A stretch of 64,000 nt of DNA, from contig JAUTXW010003394.1 in NCBI GenBank assembly GCA_030620095.1, positions 141,501 through 205,500 of the forward strand, in the 5' to 3' direction. The notes beneath the pieces were generated by a model. That model worked only from the letters and a program-made list of their open reading frames with translations. It made no database searches and was not told the origin of the DNA. Origin of the DNA: Kuschelorhynchus macadamiae (Eukaryota > Arthropoda > Insecta > Coleoptera > Curculionidae). The position numbers were made by a program, and so were the translations under genes. Of this stretch, positions 46,656 through 56,859 are shown piece after piece (the first letter of the stretch is position 1; every line of letters starts with the position of its first letter).

Positions 46656-46985
46656 AATTTTTGTATCTATGAAATTGGCTTTTGTTCCATGACCTATTAT
46701 AGTTTAAAGTAAAAGAGTGAATTGAATTGAATAGAATGCCTAGGGAACCAATAAAATCCATGGTGTGTTTTATGTTTGAACAGATAATTTAAAATTGTAT
46801 CCTTTTAGACTAAAATATATACCATTTAAGAAAATAACGTTGGGTCCGATAATTTTTGCCTTGACTCCGTTTACTTATTTTGAAACGGCATGGTATTCTA
46901 AAAGATTTATAGAGAAACTTTTATATAAAACATTTATTTGTATCTCTTTTAATTAAGAAGTAATAGAGTCATTCATGAATTGCTA

Positions 46986-47435
46986 TTTTTTTTATTTTCC
47001 TCCGTATCTCACAAGCCAGCGAAAATTTTTAAATTTTGATTTTATCATTTCAAGTTTGCCCCCAAAACAGCACATGACAACTACAACGATTACGAAAATG
47101 GGACATGACCATTTTTTAAATGCAGTTTAATTGTTAGTTAGTTGTCAATTTAGTATGAAAAATGATTGAAACATTTTTTTGGCATTATTTCAAAAGATTC
47201 CGCCTTTTATTTCCAACCCGTTCAAAATGCTTGTGACGTCGTAGGTTTATAAAGCAAGGTATTTGAGGACATTTTAAATTTTATCCTTAGGACAGTCCAA
47301 CGATCTAGTATATTCTAAGCTAAGGCATACAAACTTTGACAACCTAGAGTTTGTTAGAAAATTAACCCTAGATGCGCAGTTCACCATAGAAAAAAATTAC
47401 GTAACCTATGGCGTCAGAGGTTGTGGCATAGACAT
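46986..47435. other. Unassigned
   Basis: No gene is recognised. From about 47436 sequence of the repeat family seen at 56980-57100 begins. Confidence 0.3.
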
Positions 47436-47560
47436 GCGACATAGCTTAAATACTACTTACCCGATTGATTTCAAATTTTGACCAAAAATTAAGGGTCATA
47501 AGGGGATGACCTGGTAATATTTTGGTAAAAATCCAATATTGCGGAACATCATTAAAAAAT
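47436..47560 (+). repeat. Fragment of the ATTGATTTCAAATTTTG repeat family
   Basis: Carries TACCCGATTGATTTCAAATT and GTAATATTTTGGTAAAAATC, which match 56996-57070. Confidence 0.6.
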
Positions 47561-47818
47561 TTTGTTAGAGTGGTTTATTATTTGGGGTTGAGATCCAACA
47601 AGTTTTTTTTTTAAATTGTCTACATTTCGCAATTTAATTCGGGACACATATATAGCTGTAGGATCATGCTTGAAACCCACATTATTAGTTTTTACATACT
47701 CCGTTGGTTCACAGTTATTTCCCAGATATTAAGTTTTCGTTAACGATCCTCTTGTTAGAGTGGTGTATTATTTGGGGTTAGGATCCAATAAAAAGCAAAA
47801 GACTTTTTTTAAATTGTC

Positions 47819-47850
47819 GACGTTTCGCAACTTTATTGTAACAATCTCAG
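47819..47850 (-). ncRNA. Hammerhead-like core in repeat unit 2
   Basis: On the minus strand CTGAGATTGTTACAATAAAG, then TTGCGAAACGTC. The stem is partly decayed. Confidence 0.3.
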
Positions 47851-48079
47851 GATACATATATAGGTCCTATATCCTGCATGAAACCCATATTATCAGTCTT
47901 TACCTACTACGATGGATCGCAGATATTTCCAGGATACTAAGTTTCTAAATGGTTTTCGTTAACGATGCTCTTATTTTTATGTAGAGTGGTGTATTATTTG
48001 GGGTTAGGATCTAGTAAAAAAAACAAAAGTCTTTTTTTAAATTGTCGATGTTTCACTACCTTATTATCGCATCCTCAGA

Positions 48080-48082
<3 letters not shown>

Positions 48083-48142
<60 letters not shown>
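48083..48142. repeat. (AT)n microsatellite inside repeat unit 3
   Basis: About 60 bp of uninterrupted TA repeat. Confidence 0.95.
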
Positions 48143-48144
<2 letters not shown>

Positions 48145-48316
48145 CTGCATGAAACGTATATTATCAGTCTTTACCTACCACGTTGGTCCTCAGATATTTC
48201 CCAGATATTAAGTTTCTAAATGGTTTTCGTTAACGATCCTCATGTTTTTATGTTAGAGTGGTGCATAATTTGGGGTTAGGATCCATTAAAAGGCAAAAGT
48301 CTTTTTTTAAATTGTC

Positions 48317-48348
48317 GACGTTTCACAACTTTATTGTTGCATCCTCAG
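48317..48348 (-). ncRNA. Hammerhead-like core in repeat unit 4
   Basis: On the minus strand CTGAGGA, U, then GCAAC-AATAAA-GTTGT as a hairpin, then GAAACGTC. It is the best kept copy in the array. One extra base lies between CUGANGA and the stem. Confidence 0.4.
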
Positions 48349-48445
48349 TACACATATACAGATTTTTAGATCCTGCATGAAACCCATATTATCTGTCTTT
48401 ACCTACTCCGTTCCCAGATATTAAGATTCCAATTGGTGTCGTATT

Positions 48446-48570
48446 TGGGGTAAGGAAATATCTGCGGACCAATGGAGTAGGTAAAGACTAATAATCTGGG
48501 TTTCATGCAGGATATAAAATCTATATGTGTCCTGAAAACAATAAAAAAACGTCGACAATTTAAAAAATCG
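48446..48570 (+). repeat. Inverted partial copy of the ~230-bp repeat
   Basis: Reads GGAAATATCTGCGGACCAAT, then TTTCATGCAGGATATAAAAT and AAACGTCGACAATTT, the reverse complement of the array unit. Confidence 0.8.
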
Positions 48571-49378
48571 GTAAATTCCTTTACCCGGAACTTCCCTCCT
48601 TATGAATTACTACTTTTCTTATAAGATTTTATAAAGCGATGAAGCTACGTTTTCTATAGAAGGAGTTTATAACCGATGAAACACACATATGTAGTCATTA
48701 GAGAACCCCCCCTCTTATGTTGAAATTAAAAATCAGGGACGTATGTCATTGATGTGGTATTCTTAGGAATGGAATAATTAGGCCTATTATATTTGAGGGC
48801 TCGTTAAGAGGAGATAGATACATCCAGTTCAAATGAAATTGAAGGGTTGTTACAAGAACTTCCTCTCAGGGAATGTAACAATATAATATGGCACCAGAAC
48901 GTCGCGCCGCCTCATAACACAGCGCACATAAGATTTTTTAACATAACCGGTTTAACGAGTGGATTGGGACCATTAACTGGCCACCTAATAGTCCTGACCT
49001 GACCCCCTTAGACACAATTTTTTATGAGGTTACCTAAACGATGAAGTATATTAAGAAAGAAGTAAAAATTTGGAGGACCTAAGTGTGATCCGAGTTAGTT
49101 CAGTACATAGTCACAGCATATATGTGCTACATATACTTCCATTTTTATTGGGCGCCATTTTGTTCCATCATATTGGATTCCTACCAATATGTTTACCATT
49201 TCCTTTCTACCTATGCCACATTTGACTTTTGGGAATGGTATAAAATAAATTCAATAAGTATCCCACATTCACATTTAATTTTTCTGCAAAATTTAATATT
49301 AATTGAACAAAATTTATTTTCCGTTGATTTCCTAAAAATTTTATTTGGCCGTCATTTTGTTTCGCCATCTTAAATTGA
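48571..49378 (+). mobile_element. Inserted repeat with IS630-like transposase fragment
   Basis: Begins at TTACCCGGAACTTCCCT (also at 26372). The plus strand at 48735-49090 reads ILRNGIIRPIIFEGSLRGDR, then LLQELPLRECNNI, then NWPPNSPDLTPLDTIFYEVT in another frame, the middle and C-terminal parts of an IS630-type transposase. 49080-49370 matches 26430-26700 of the dispersed family. Confidence 0.6.
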
Positions 49379-49860
49379 AACCCATATTATCAGCCTTTAT
49401 CTACTCCGCAGATATCCCAGATATTAAGTTTCTGAATGGTTTTGAAGTTTTCCTCTTGTTGTTATGTTAGAGTGGTGTATTATTTGCGGTTAGGATCCAT
49501 TATTTTATTGTTGCATCCTCAAGATACATAGATTTTATATCCTGCATGAAACCCACATTCGTTTTTAACTACTCCATTGGTTCGCAGATATTTCCTAACT
49601 TCAAATAATACACCACTCTAACATAACAAAAAGAAGATCGTTAACGGAAACCATTTAGAAATTTAATATCTGGAAAATATCTGCTAACCAATGGAGTCGG
49701 TAAAGACTGATAATATGGGTATCATGCAGGATATAAAATCTATATGTGTCCTGAGGATGCCACAATAAAGTTGCGAAACGTCCACAATTTAAAAAAGACT
49801 TTTGTTTTTTTTACTGGATCCTAACCCCAAATTATACCCCACTTTAACATAAAAACAAGA
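49379..49860. repeat. One direct and one inverted copy of the ~230-bp repeat
   Basis: 49379-49595 is a direct, partly deleted copy. 49596-49860 is an almost complete inverted copy ending with GGATCCTAACCCCAAATTAT. Together with 47562-48440 this gives a foldback-like layout: direct units at the left, inverted at the right. Confidence 0.75.
49751..49783 (+). ncRNA. Hammerhead-like core in the inverted repeat copy
   Basis: CTGAGGA, U, GCCAC-AATAAA-GTTGC, GAAACGTC. CUGANGA and GAAA are both intact; the stem has one mismatch. Confidence 0.4.
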
Positions 49861-49865
49861 GGATA

Positions 49866-49877
49866 TGATATATATAA

Positions 49878-49912
<35 letters not shown>
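49866..49912. repeat. (AT)n microsatellite
   Basis: AT repeat abutting the left TIR of the element at 49915; the TA target site lies within its end. Confidence 0.9.
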
Positions 49913-49914
<2 letters not shown>

Positions 49915-49918
<4 letters not shown>

Positions 49919-51926
49919 ATCAAAATAAAAATATTGCCAAAAGTTGGTGCACTCTCGATAATCATATAAAGTGTATTTAGAATGGTTGCAAGTCAAACAG
50001 CATACAGGGTAGGTCAAAAAATATTAAAATCATGCAAGAGTAAAGTACCCTTCGAAAGATTCAGCAAAATGTTATAAAGAAAAGTTGTTTAGCATCAAAA
50101 GTTATGCCTGGATACCAAAACATAGCCTCCTGAGAAATTTTTTTTTTTTTTTGGGAAAAATCAAAAAATGTTTTGAAAAATTGATTTTTTTGATAATTAT
50201 AATAAACACTTTCATAGTTTAATTTTTTAGGGAATCATAAACTTCAGGTTTCATTATAAAATTGTTATTAAATAACTGTACACATTAACTGACAAACCTG
50301 AAATCCTATACTAAGGTAATCGCGGATACCCACGGAAAAAACAAATGAGGATTAGAAATAAAAATTATGACAGTTCGGTGGCGTTAATATTTCATTCTAG
50401 AAGAACAATAATATTATTACTTATTAACTTTATTTGATTTAAAATGCCTCCTCCAAGACAATTAACGCTAGTCGAAAAGGCAGAATTAGTTTTGATATGT
50501 GGGGATAATTATAAAACAGTGCGTGACGCAGCAGATATTTTCAATGAACAACATCCAGACAAACAAGTTCACTACTCAACTGTAAGTAGAATTTTAATAA
50601 ACTTCAAACAGACAGGATCTTTAGACTATAAATATAAAAATGAACGTGCCAAAACTGTTTGTACTGAAGAAAATCAATTAGCGGTACTTTAGTCAGTTAT
50701 TGAAAACCCTAGAAAATCCAACCAGGAAATTTCTGCTTATACGGGTTTTAAAAAAAGACCAAGATCAAAAAAAACAAGTTTCATGCTTATAGGCCAATGT
50801 TTATTTGCAGGTTTCAAGAACGAGACCATGACATGCGCTATGATTTCTGTATATATACAAATAGAAGATTAATAATGACACATTCTCTTTGGGATGAATC
50901 CACGTTCACAACAAATGGCACTGTCTCTTCCCAAAATTGTAGGTGGTAGTCGGACGCAAATCCAAATTTTGTTATTGACAATTGAAACCAGTATTACCAA
51001 AAAACAAACCCGAAAAATTATTGGGTCCGTTTTTTTTTCGCCAAAACCTAACTGGTGGTACCTATTTACAGTTTCTGGAAAACGAAATATCGGATTGTTT
51101 GGACAATATAAGTTTACAAGAATGGTATAAACTATGGTTTGTACTTTTATGGTGAATTTTATGACAATTAGATGCATTGAACGAGAAGGTAGTCACACAG
51201 AAACGCTTAGATAGATTTCATTTTTTTATATACTTCCTTAAATGTTTGTTTACTTCATGCTGATTTGCTAAGTTATAATAAACATTTTTGGTAAAACTAG
51301 TGGTATCACATTCAATTAGATCTCGGTGCGTTTGATTTTTTGTTAATATTAATTCACATTAATTCACTTTTAACCCTCATTTGTTTTTTCAAGGATGTCC
51401 AGTTTGTCAATTATGTGTACAGTTCTTTAATAAATATTGCACTTCAAATGATTGCTTCATCTTGTTAAAAAGAATATAGGCGAAAATTCTAAGTTGTGTT
51501 TAATATCGTTGCAACAAACCTGAAGTTTGTGATTCCCTAAAAAATAAAAAATCCAAGTTAATTTCACAAGTATACTTAAATTTGAACGGAGTTATGCGAA
51601 TCTGATCTGATTTGGATTAAACTATGAAAGTGTTTATGATAATTATCTAAAAAATAAATTTTTCAAAAACTTTTTTGATTTTTTCCAAAAAAAAATTTTT
51701 TTCTCAGGAGGCTATGTTTTGGTATCCATCCATAACTTTTGATGCTAAACAACTTTTCTTTATAACGTTTTGCTGAATCTTTCGAAATAAGGGTACTTAA
51801 CTCTTGCATGATTTTAATATTTTTTGACCTACCCTGTATGCTGTTTGACTTGCAACCATTTTAAGTGCACTTTATATGATTATCGAGGATGCACCAAGTT
51901 TGGGCAATATTTTTATTTTGATTGTG
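49915..51926 (+). mobile_element. Complete mariner/IS630-like transposon with ~390-bp TIRs
   Basis: The ends read CACAATCAAAATAAAAATAT and its reverse complement, flanked on both sides by TA (49913-49914 and 51927-51928), the mariner-superfamily target duplication. The TIRs run inward from 49915 to about 50300 and from 51926 to about 51395, with one ~90-bp indel. They include the CAGCATACAGGGTAGGTC motif about 90 bp inside each end. Total length 2012 bp. The transposase lies between the arms on the plus strand. Confidence 0.9.
50444..51290 (+). pseudogene. Transposase of the long-TIR mariner-like element
   Basis: Starts MPPPRQLTLVEKAELVLICG with an N-terminal helix-turn-helix of the insect DUF4817-like kind (ADIFNEQHPDKQVHYSTVSR, then FKQTGSLDY), open to a stop at 50690. 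Later frames give ENPRKSNQEISAYTGF, then FHAYRPMFICRFQERDHDMR (50775-50840), LWDESTFTTNGTVSSQNCRW (catalytic Asp block, 50888-50950) and WSDANPNFVID. Sequence after 51030 degenerates and the last catalytic block is missing. At least two frameshifts, so not functional. Confidence 0.75.
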
Positions 51927-51928
51927 TA

Positions 51929-52790
51929 GTTAATAAAAAAAAATCCCATATGTTGCACACTTAAATAACCACACTGTATATCAAAAAATATATATTTTTG
52001 CATAAGACTAAGTAAAATGGGTCAATCTTGTTGTGCTGAAAACATTTCACAATACATCACTGACAGGTGCGCACTAAGGGGTAGGGGTAGTTGGCAAATT
52101 GTGGGACCCGTTTATGAAGAACTGGCATCTATACTGTGATATAAAATCAAGAACCTTTTTTTTTGGTTATTGGCAAGGGCGCTTCCAAGGGCGGCAGAGG
52201 GGGAAAACCTCCCCCCCAGATACCTAATACTTAATATTGAAAATATGTTTAACAATAAATTATTAAAGGAAAAATTTGGTAGATATTATTGAGATAATTT
52301 TTCGATACATGAATGATATTCGGCTGATATGGCAACAACGTCTTGCACACGTGAGGCGTTTGGCGGTCTAACTCCCCTCGCTACTATGATTTTTGCGCTA
52401 TACATACGTATAAATTATAAATTTGAAATTGCAAGGTCTCCATGTAATTTTTACAAGGTATGTACTATGTATTAGATACATTATCCTAATTTTGAAAGTA
52501 TTAATAGTTATTATTTTATCTCCAAATATTCTATCATTACTATAGTTTCTAAATTTTAAAAATAGGGTTAGGTACTGCTAAATAATAATTCTTTAATTCC
52601 CTAACCTTTGTTTAAACTTTGCCTACACGGGTATTAGTAAATTGGTTTCCAGTAGGTAATGAATAAAGGGTTAGTACCCAATATCTGTTACCAATATGTA
52701 AATTCATTCCCAGACCTAAAAGGGCAGTTGGTGCCGTGGGTATATTTGTTCCCATCTGGTAATAAGTAGAGGTAGTTCAGTTTGTTCAGT
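51929..52790. other. Unassigned, possibly the outer part of the outer hAT
   Basis: A CAAGGGCGCTTCCAAGGGCG stretch at about 52173-52195 followed by CCTCCCCCCC resembles transposon ends common in insects. No matching right end could be secured. Confidence 0.3.
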
Positions 52791-52911
52791 ACGTTGGGAG
52801 GGACAAATTTACACATCAAGATCACAGAATACACTTGACTTTTTTGTTACCAGACAAAATAAACAAACTTCTTCATCTTTAGAAACAGAAAAATTAAAAA
52901 TCAAAACAAGG

Positions 52912-55310
52912 CAGTGGCGGCTATTCAGGTGAAGTAGGTGAAGTATTATTATATATGTCTTAAAACTTAAGTTTTTACATTCATTTATTCACCTAATTGG
53001 CAAAAGATTAACTGTACATCTCGAATAAATATTTTATTTGACCGTTGGCGGCATGTATTTTTAAAACTTTCAATCGAACTTTATTATAACAACTATAACA
53101 GTGGTGCAAACCGCTTCGACTTTGTTGGAGGTACTATGTTTAGTTTACGATTTTCCTACTACGTTGCCATGACAACGCGTACGCGGTGACGTTGACCGCA
53201 TGGAAGATTAATGTTAGCCAGCGCCATACACGCTCTCGGTGAATTGCTAACGGAGTACACTACACCCACGTGTCGTTCAGTTTGAGGTGGTTGTTTATTT
53301 TTATCTTCGCGGATTTCGCTGCAACCGGCTAGTTCCTTTGCTGTTTGCTTGACTGTTTTGTGTCATATTTATTTATGGTGTTGTTAAAATTTTATTTGGT
53401 GTCGGGTTTATTAATTTACATTATTGATGAATCCGATCACGGATGTGGTTTGCATTTTGTTGGAAACTCCATTTAATCGATGGAAGGAACAAGATGTTTT
53501 AATCGTCATCCTGGTTTTCGGCCTACAAATGGTTATGTAGTAGTCAAATATTACAAAAATTGTTTTGTTGGCCTTGTTTACTAGTCCAATAAATATTCAG
53601 TGTGGAATAAGCAAGGATTTGCATGTATGTTAAATATATGAAGGTCTTTACATAAACATGAAGACATCTGTAAAACATCAAAGCACTATAGCTGACACTT
53701 TAAAAGAAAATGCTAAACTATATAAAATACATTTTAACGAAAACGTCCGATTAAATAGACTATTTATGTCGTTGGTAATTGACGCATTTTTGTAATTTGC
53801 AAAACAAGAGTTAGTCTTTCGCGGCCATGAAGAGAGCAGCGAGTCAATAAATAGGGGGAATTTTAAAAAGCTTTTAGGTTTATTAATATCGAGAAGTTCC
53901 CAAGTACTAAAAGCTCCTCACAAAAAATTAAAAATGTTTTTACTGGTGACTCGAAAACTATTCAAAACTAAATAATTAATTATTAATTGAATTTAATTGA
54001 ATGCATTTCTAATTATTTAAATAATCATGATTTTAATAATAAACACAGTTTTTTTCTGTGGAAGTGGATGACACCACTGAGTCGAGAGATTCTTAGGATT
54101 TTATAATGTCAGCTCCGATAGAACGTCGGAGAGTTTATATTCTCTATTGGATCAAATTTGGGACCAATTTGACTATAAACATAAATTAATAGAGCAATGT
54201 TACGATGGCGCAAGTGTGAGGTCTGGCTATCTAAATGGCCTTTAAAAAAAAAAAGAAAAAGCGCCGCAGGCTGTATTTGTCCTGATGCAGCAAAATTTAA
54301 AAATATTTCTAAATGTCGAATTTTTTTGCAAGCCTTGGTGGTATTCCCTCATTTTTTCATCACTCAGCCAAACGAACGTATGTTCTTACATCTGCATCTA
54401 CGAGGCATATACCAACAATTACAGGAACTCGTTGGTCTTCAAATTCGAAGTTAGTAAATGTGATTGCTCAAGTTGCGTTTTTAAAAAAGAAATCGTTTGA
54501 CATTCATTTTTGCATATCTAATATAAAACGCTGTCGTGAGGCGCTCTGTAAAAAAAGAAATGAACATTTTTTTTAATACCATGTTTGATAAAGCAAATTC
54601 TATTACAAAAATAAGTCATTACAAACGTGAGCTTGCTAAGCTTTCACCTGAAGAAATTAGGGCTAAGTATAGAAATGACATTAAGCTTTCAAGACTCTGA
54701 AAAACTTACATTTTTATGTTCGGCAGATTCTGCTAAATTTTCTAAATATAGTTTAAATTTTCCGACTGGCTCGTATGAATATTGGTTACAGTTACATGGG
54801 GAAATATTTTCAAGAAGTCAACGACTTAAAAATGATCTTGGTCTTATTTTTGCCAATGACAGTATTTGGAATATATTGCTGCAAGAGCAAATGAAAAAAA
54901 TTAATGAAAATAAAGCTATTTTAACCAAAGCATATAAAGTGTTTTCACTTATTTTGACAATACCGTCGACAAGTGCTTCAATGGAAAGAAGTTTTTCTTG
55001 CCTCAAACGTGTAAAAACTTATTTAAGAAATACAATATCTCAAAAAAAACTAACTTCTCTAAGCAATATTTCAATTCAAAAGAAATGTCTGGAGGAGATT
55101 AGGACAACTCATCCATTTTATGAAGATGGTTTAGATAAATTTATTGCTATGAAGGATAGGAGAATTGATTTAGTATACAAAATTTAGGTAAGTCGTAAAA
55201 AAATATTCTACCCCTTCCACATATAAAAAAAATTCTGGAAAAAAAATTATTGCAATATTTTCTTGCTTTATTTGCACTTTATTTACTTTTTCACCCGCGA
55301 GCCGCCACGG
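52912..55310 (+). mobile_element. Inner hAT element, complete, 8-bp target duplication
   Basis: The left TIR CAGTGGCGGCT (52912-52922) and the reverse complement of the right end CCGTGGCGGCT (55300-55310) differ at one base. The 8-bp flanks AAACAAGG (52904-52911 and 55311-55318) are identical, the hAT hallmark. Length 2399 bp. It holds a broken ZMYM-type transposase. It inserted into the coding frame of another hAT, and removing it with one duplication copy restores that frame. The intact duplication suggests a fairly recent insertion. Confidence 0.9.
53428..55187 (+). pseudogene. hAT transposase (ZMYM1-like) of the inner element
   Basis: Blocks in order: LLETPFNRWKEQDVLIV (53455-53510); SIADTLKEN-like run; FAKQELVFRGHEESSESINR and GNFKKLLGLL (53798-53890); SVEVDDTTE (54055-54085); LDQIWDQFDYKHKLIEQCYD, then GASV-SGYLNGL (54150-54240); TRWSSNSKLVNVIAQVAFLK; and an open C-terminal frame at 54627-55187 with KVFSLILTIPSTSASMERSF and SCLKRVKTYLRNTIS, the hAT dimerisation motif. 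Stops and shifts occur between blocks. The CpG-rich leader at 53160-53340 is probably its promoter. Confidence 0.8.
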
Positions 55311-55489
55311 AAACAAGGAGTAATAAAATAGAATCGGAGAAAAATGGTTCAGATGTAGGTGAAAAGTCAGAAGAAAAACAATTAGATGGCAAAGTATGTA
55401 TGATATTAGAAAACGCTGGCCACTCTCAAAACCCAAACGAACCTCTTAGGTTGCACCTTACGTAGATTTAATTAAAAGTATTTCATCTT

Positions 55490-55834
55490 ATGAAAAATAC
55501 AATCTTTTGGGGTATAAATAAATCAAACAAATTAGGAAAACTTGTTAAGGCACCATTGCAAAAATATTCAAAATTATACGGAATGGATTGGGACTTAGTA
55601 ACTCATGGTAACACTGTATACCACAAAGAGACCCTAAAGGAAGCATTTAATTTTATAAAAGTATACGAAAATCCGGTAAAAAGCTTAAAAACATGGTTAA
55701 GTTCCACAATGGGCCAAGAAAGGGTGGTCGGATTAGCTTTCTTATTTATGCAGCGACATTTGAAATTAAATACTAATAAAATAATAGACAGATTTGTTAT
55801 CAAAAAACGTAGGAGACTCAATTTTGTGAATTAG
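55490..55834 (+). pseudogene. hAT transposase C-terminal fragment (outer element)
   Basis: Open for 114 codons. The LKTWLSSTMGQERVVGLAFL block and the RRRLNF end are the closing part of the hAT dimerisation region. Nothing upstream supplies a catalytic domain. Confidence 0.65.
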
Positions 55835-56200
55835 GTAAATATTTCTTGTTATTGGTATTTTTACATAACCTCTCATTTTTCCCTTAATATAGAGCCGTTG
55901 TTTTATTAATATTTTAAATTATGTGTTTTAGTGTATGTGTATTTTTACAAAATAAAAGGCAATATTTTCATTTTATGAAATATTTAGTTTACCTGTAAGA
56001 ATCTTAATGCTGTTTGTTCTTTTGTTTATGTTATTATTTCTGTTGCAGTATATGTATATTTTAATAAATATCGCCTTTTTGTGTAATGCAATTTTGTATT
56101 GCCCTTGTTTTTAATTTTATTGTGCGCTTTTTTAATTTGGTGAGAAAGGAAAATCGAAATCATAGTAATGATGCCTAGTACAGTCTAGGCATTGTGGACA
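55835..56200. other. AT-rich, probable 3' part of the outer hAT
   Basis: No coding. AATAAAAGGC at 55950 could be a polyadenylation signal. No TIR was identified. Confidence 0.25.
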
Positions 56201-56580
56201 TATTAATGTGTGCCGAAACTAAATTTGCTAAAGAGAATGCGAGAAAGAATGTTGCGAATTCGGCCTGTTAATTATTGTAGAAATATTCAGAACTCCTACC
56301 AGCATTTTCTTAAAATTAAAGATAATGACCCCAAACATTTTTTTAAATGGACGAGGATATTATATATGTATATTAATGTCAAATGTATTACGAAGGACGA
56401 ACGTTTTGAAACGCCTTCTAAAATCCAGCAATTTCATTGGTTGTAGCTTAACGCAAATGTCGATTTACGCTACCCGCTACCGTCAGAGTTAAAGATCGCC
56501 ATTTTTTCGACGGCCAGCGGAAACTCAAATGGATGGCGGCAAAAATATAACCGTACCCATTGCTTTACGTTAAGTAAACT
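56201..56580 (+). pseudogene. Possible PIF/Harbinger-like nuclease fragment
   Basis: A 78-codon frame reads SYQHFLKIKDNDPKHFFKWT near its middle. A following frame gives YPLPSELKIAIFSTASGNSN, resembling the RLAI-LR-LASG-S block of Harbinger nucleases. Short and weak. CTTAACGCAAAT (56448) and its imperfect inverted match near 56570 may be ends of a small insertion. Confidence 0.3.
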
Positions 56581-56859
56581 TTAACTTTTTGATTTGGGCA
56601 TATCACATCTTGCTGCTGTAAACCATCATTTCTTAGCATTATAGTCCTCCCGAGGCACACACACCAAAGTTGTTTTGGTGAACTTACAGATGTGTTCATG
56701 CAACTGGGCACAAATACCATTTATTCTGTTATCCATATTTATTTAATCATTCAAAAACATGCGAATGTTTCTAGTACATAACTCGTTTGCAAACTTTTGC
56801 TTATAGTTACGTAAATAAAATATAAATTCACTTAAAAGGCGACAATATCCTAGAAACAA

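Larger units (their letters stand above)
38540..46985 (-). mobile_element. Long-TIR mariner/IS630-like element split by a Penelope insertion
   Basis: The left flank (about 38545-38720) and the right flank (about 46805-46980) are inverted copies over some 170 bp. Shared blocks include AGAGATACAAA, AAAGTTTCTCTATAAATCTT and AACGTTA. Between them lies a minus-strand transposase in two parts, 46655-45882 and 39513-39150, separated by a 6.4-kb insertion. Without the insertion the element would be about 2.1 kb, close to the sister-type element at 49915-51926. Exact TIR ends and the TA duplication could not be fixed. Confidence 0.7.
47562..48440 (-). repeat. ~190-270-bp tandem repeat array, four direct copies
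   Basis: Units start at about 47562, 47752, 47981 and 48252, each with GTTAGAGTGGTGTATTATTT, GGGGTTAGGATCC, a TTTTTTTAAATTGTCGACG block, TATATCCTGCATGAAACCCA, ATTATCAGTCTTTACCTAC and GTTTTCGTTAACGATCCTC. Unit 3 is enlarged by an (AT)n tract at 48083-48142. Read on the minus strand, each unit carries the hammerhead-like core listed separately. Confidence 0.8.
52791..55834 (+). mobile_element. Outer hAT element (ZMYM/TTF type), interrupted
   Basis: The left coding part ends QNTLDFFVTRQNKQTSSSLE, then TEKLKIKTR at 52911. The right part resumes at 55319 as SNKIESEKNGSDVGEKSEEK, with KVCMILENAGHSQNPNEPLR. After a shift, WLSSTMGQERVVGLAFLFMQ and FVIKKRRRLNFVN follow (55700-55834), the C-terminus of ZMYM-type hAT transposases. 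Most of the transposase between is deleted. Coordinates cover only the recognisable coding; its TIRs were not secured. Confidence 0.6.

Noticed and set aside
47562..48440. CRISPR-like array
   Set aside because: Units are ~200-270 bp with no short repeat/unique spacer pattern, and the DNA is eukaryotic.
52173..56105. CAAGGGC...GCCCTTG as TIRs of the outer hAT
   Set aside because: Only seven bases match and the flanking 8-mers differ.
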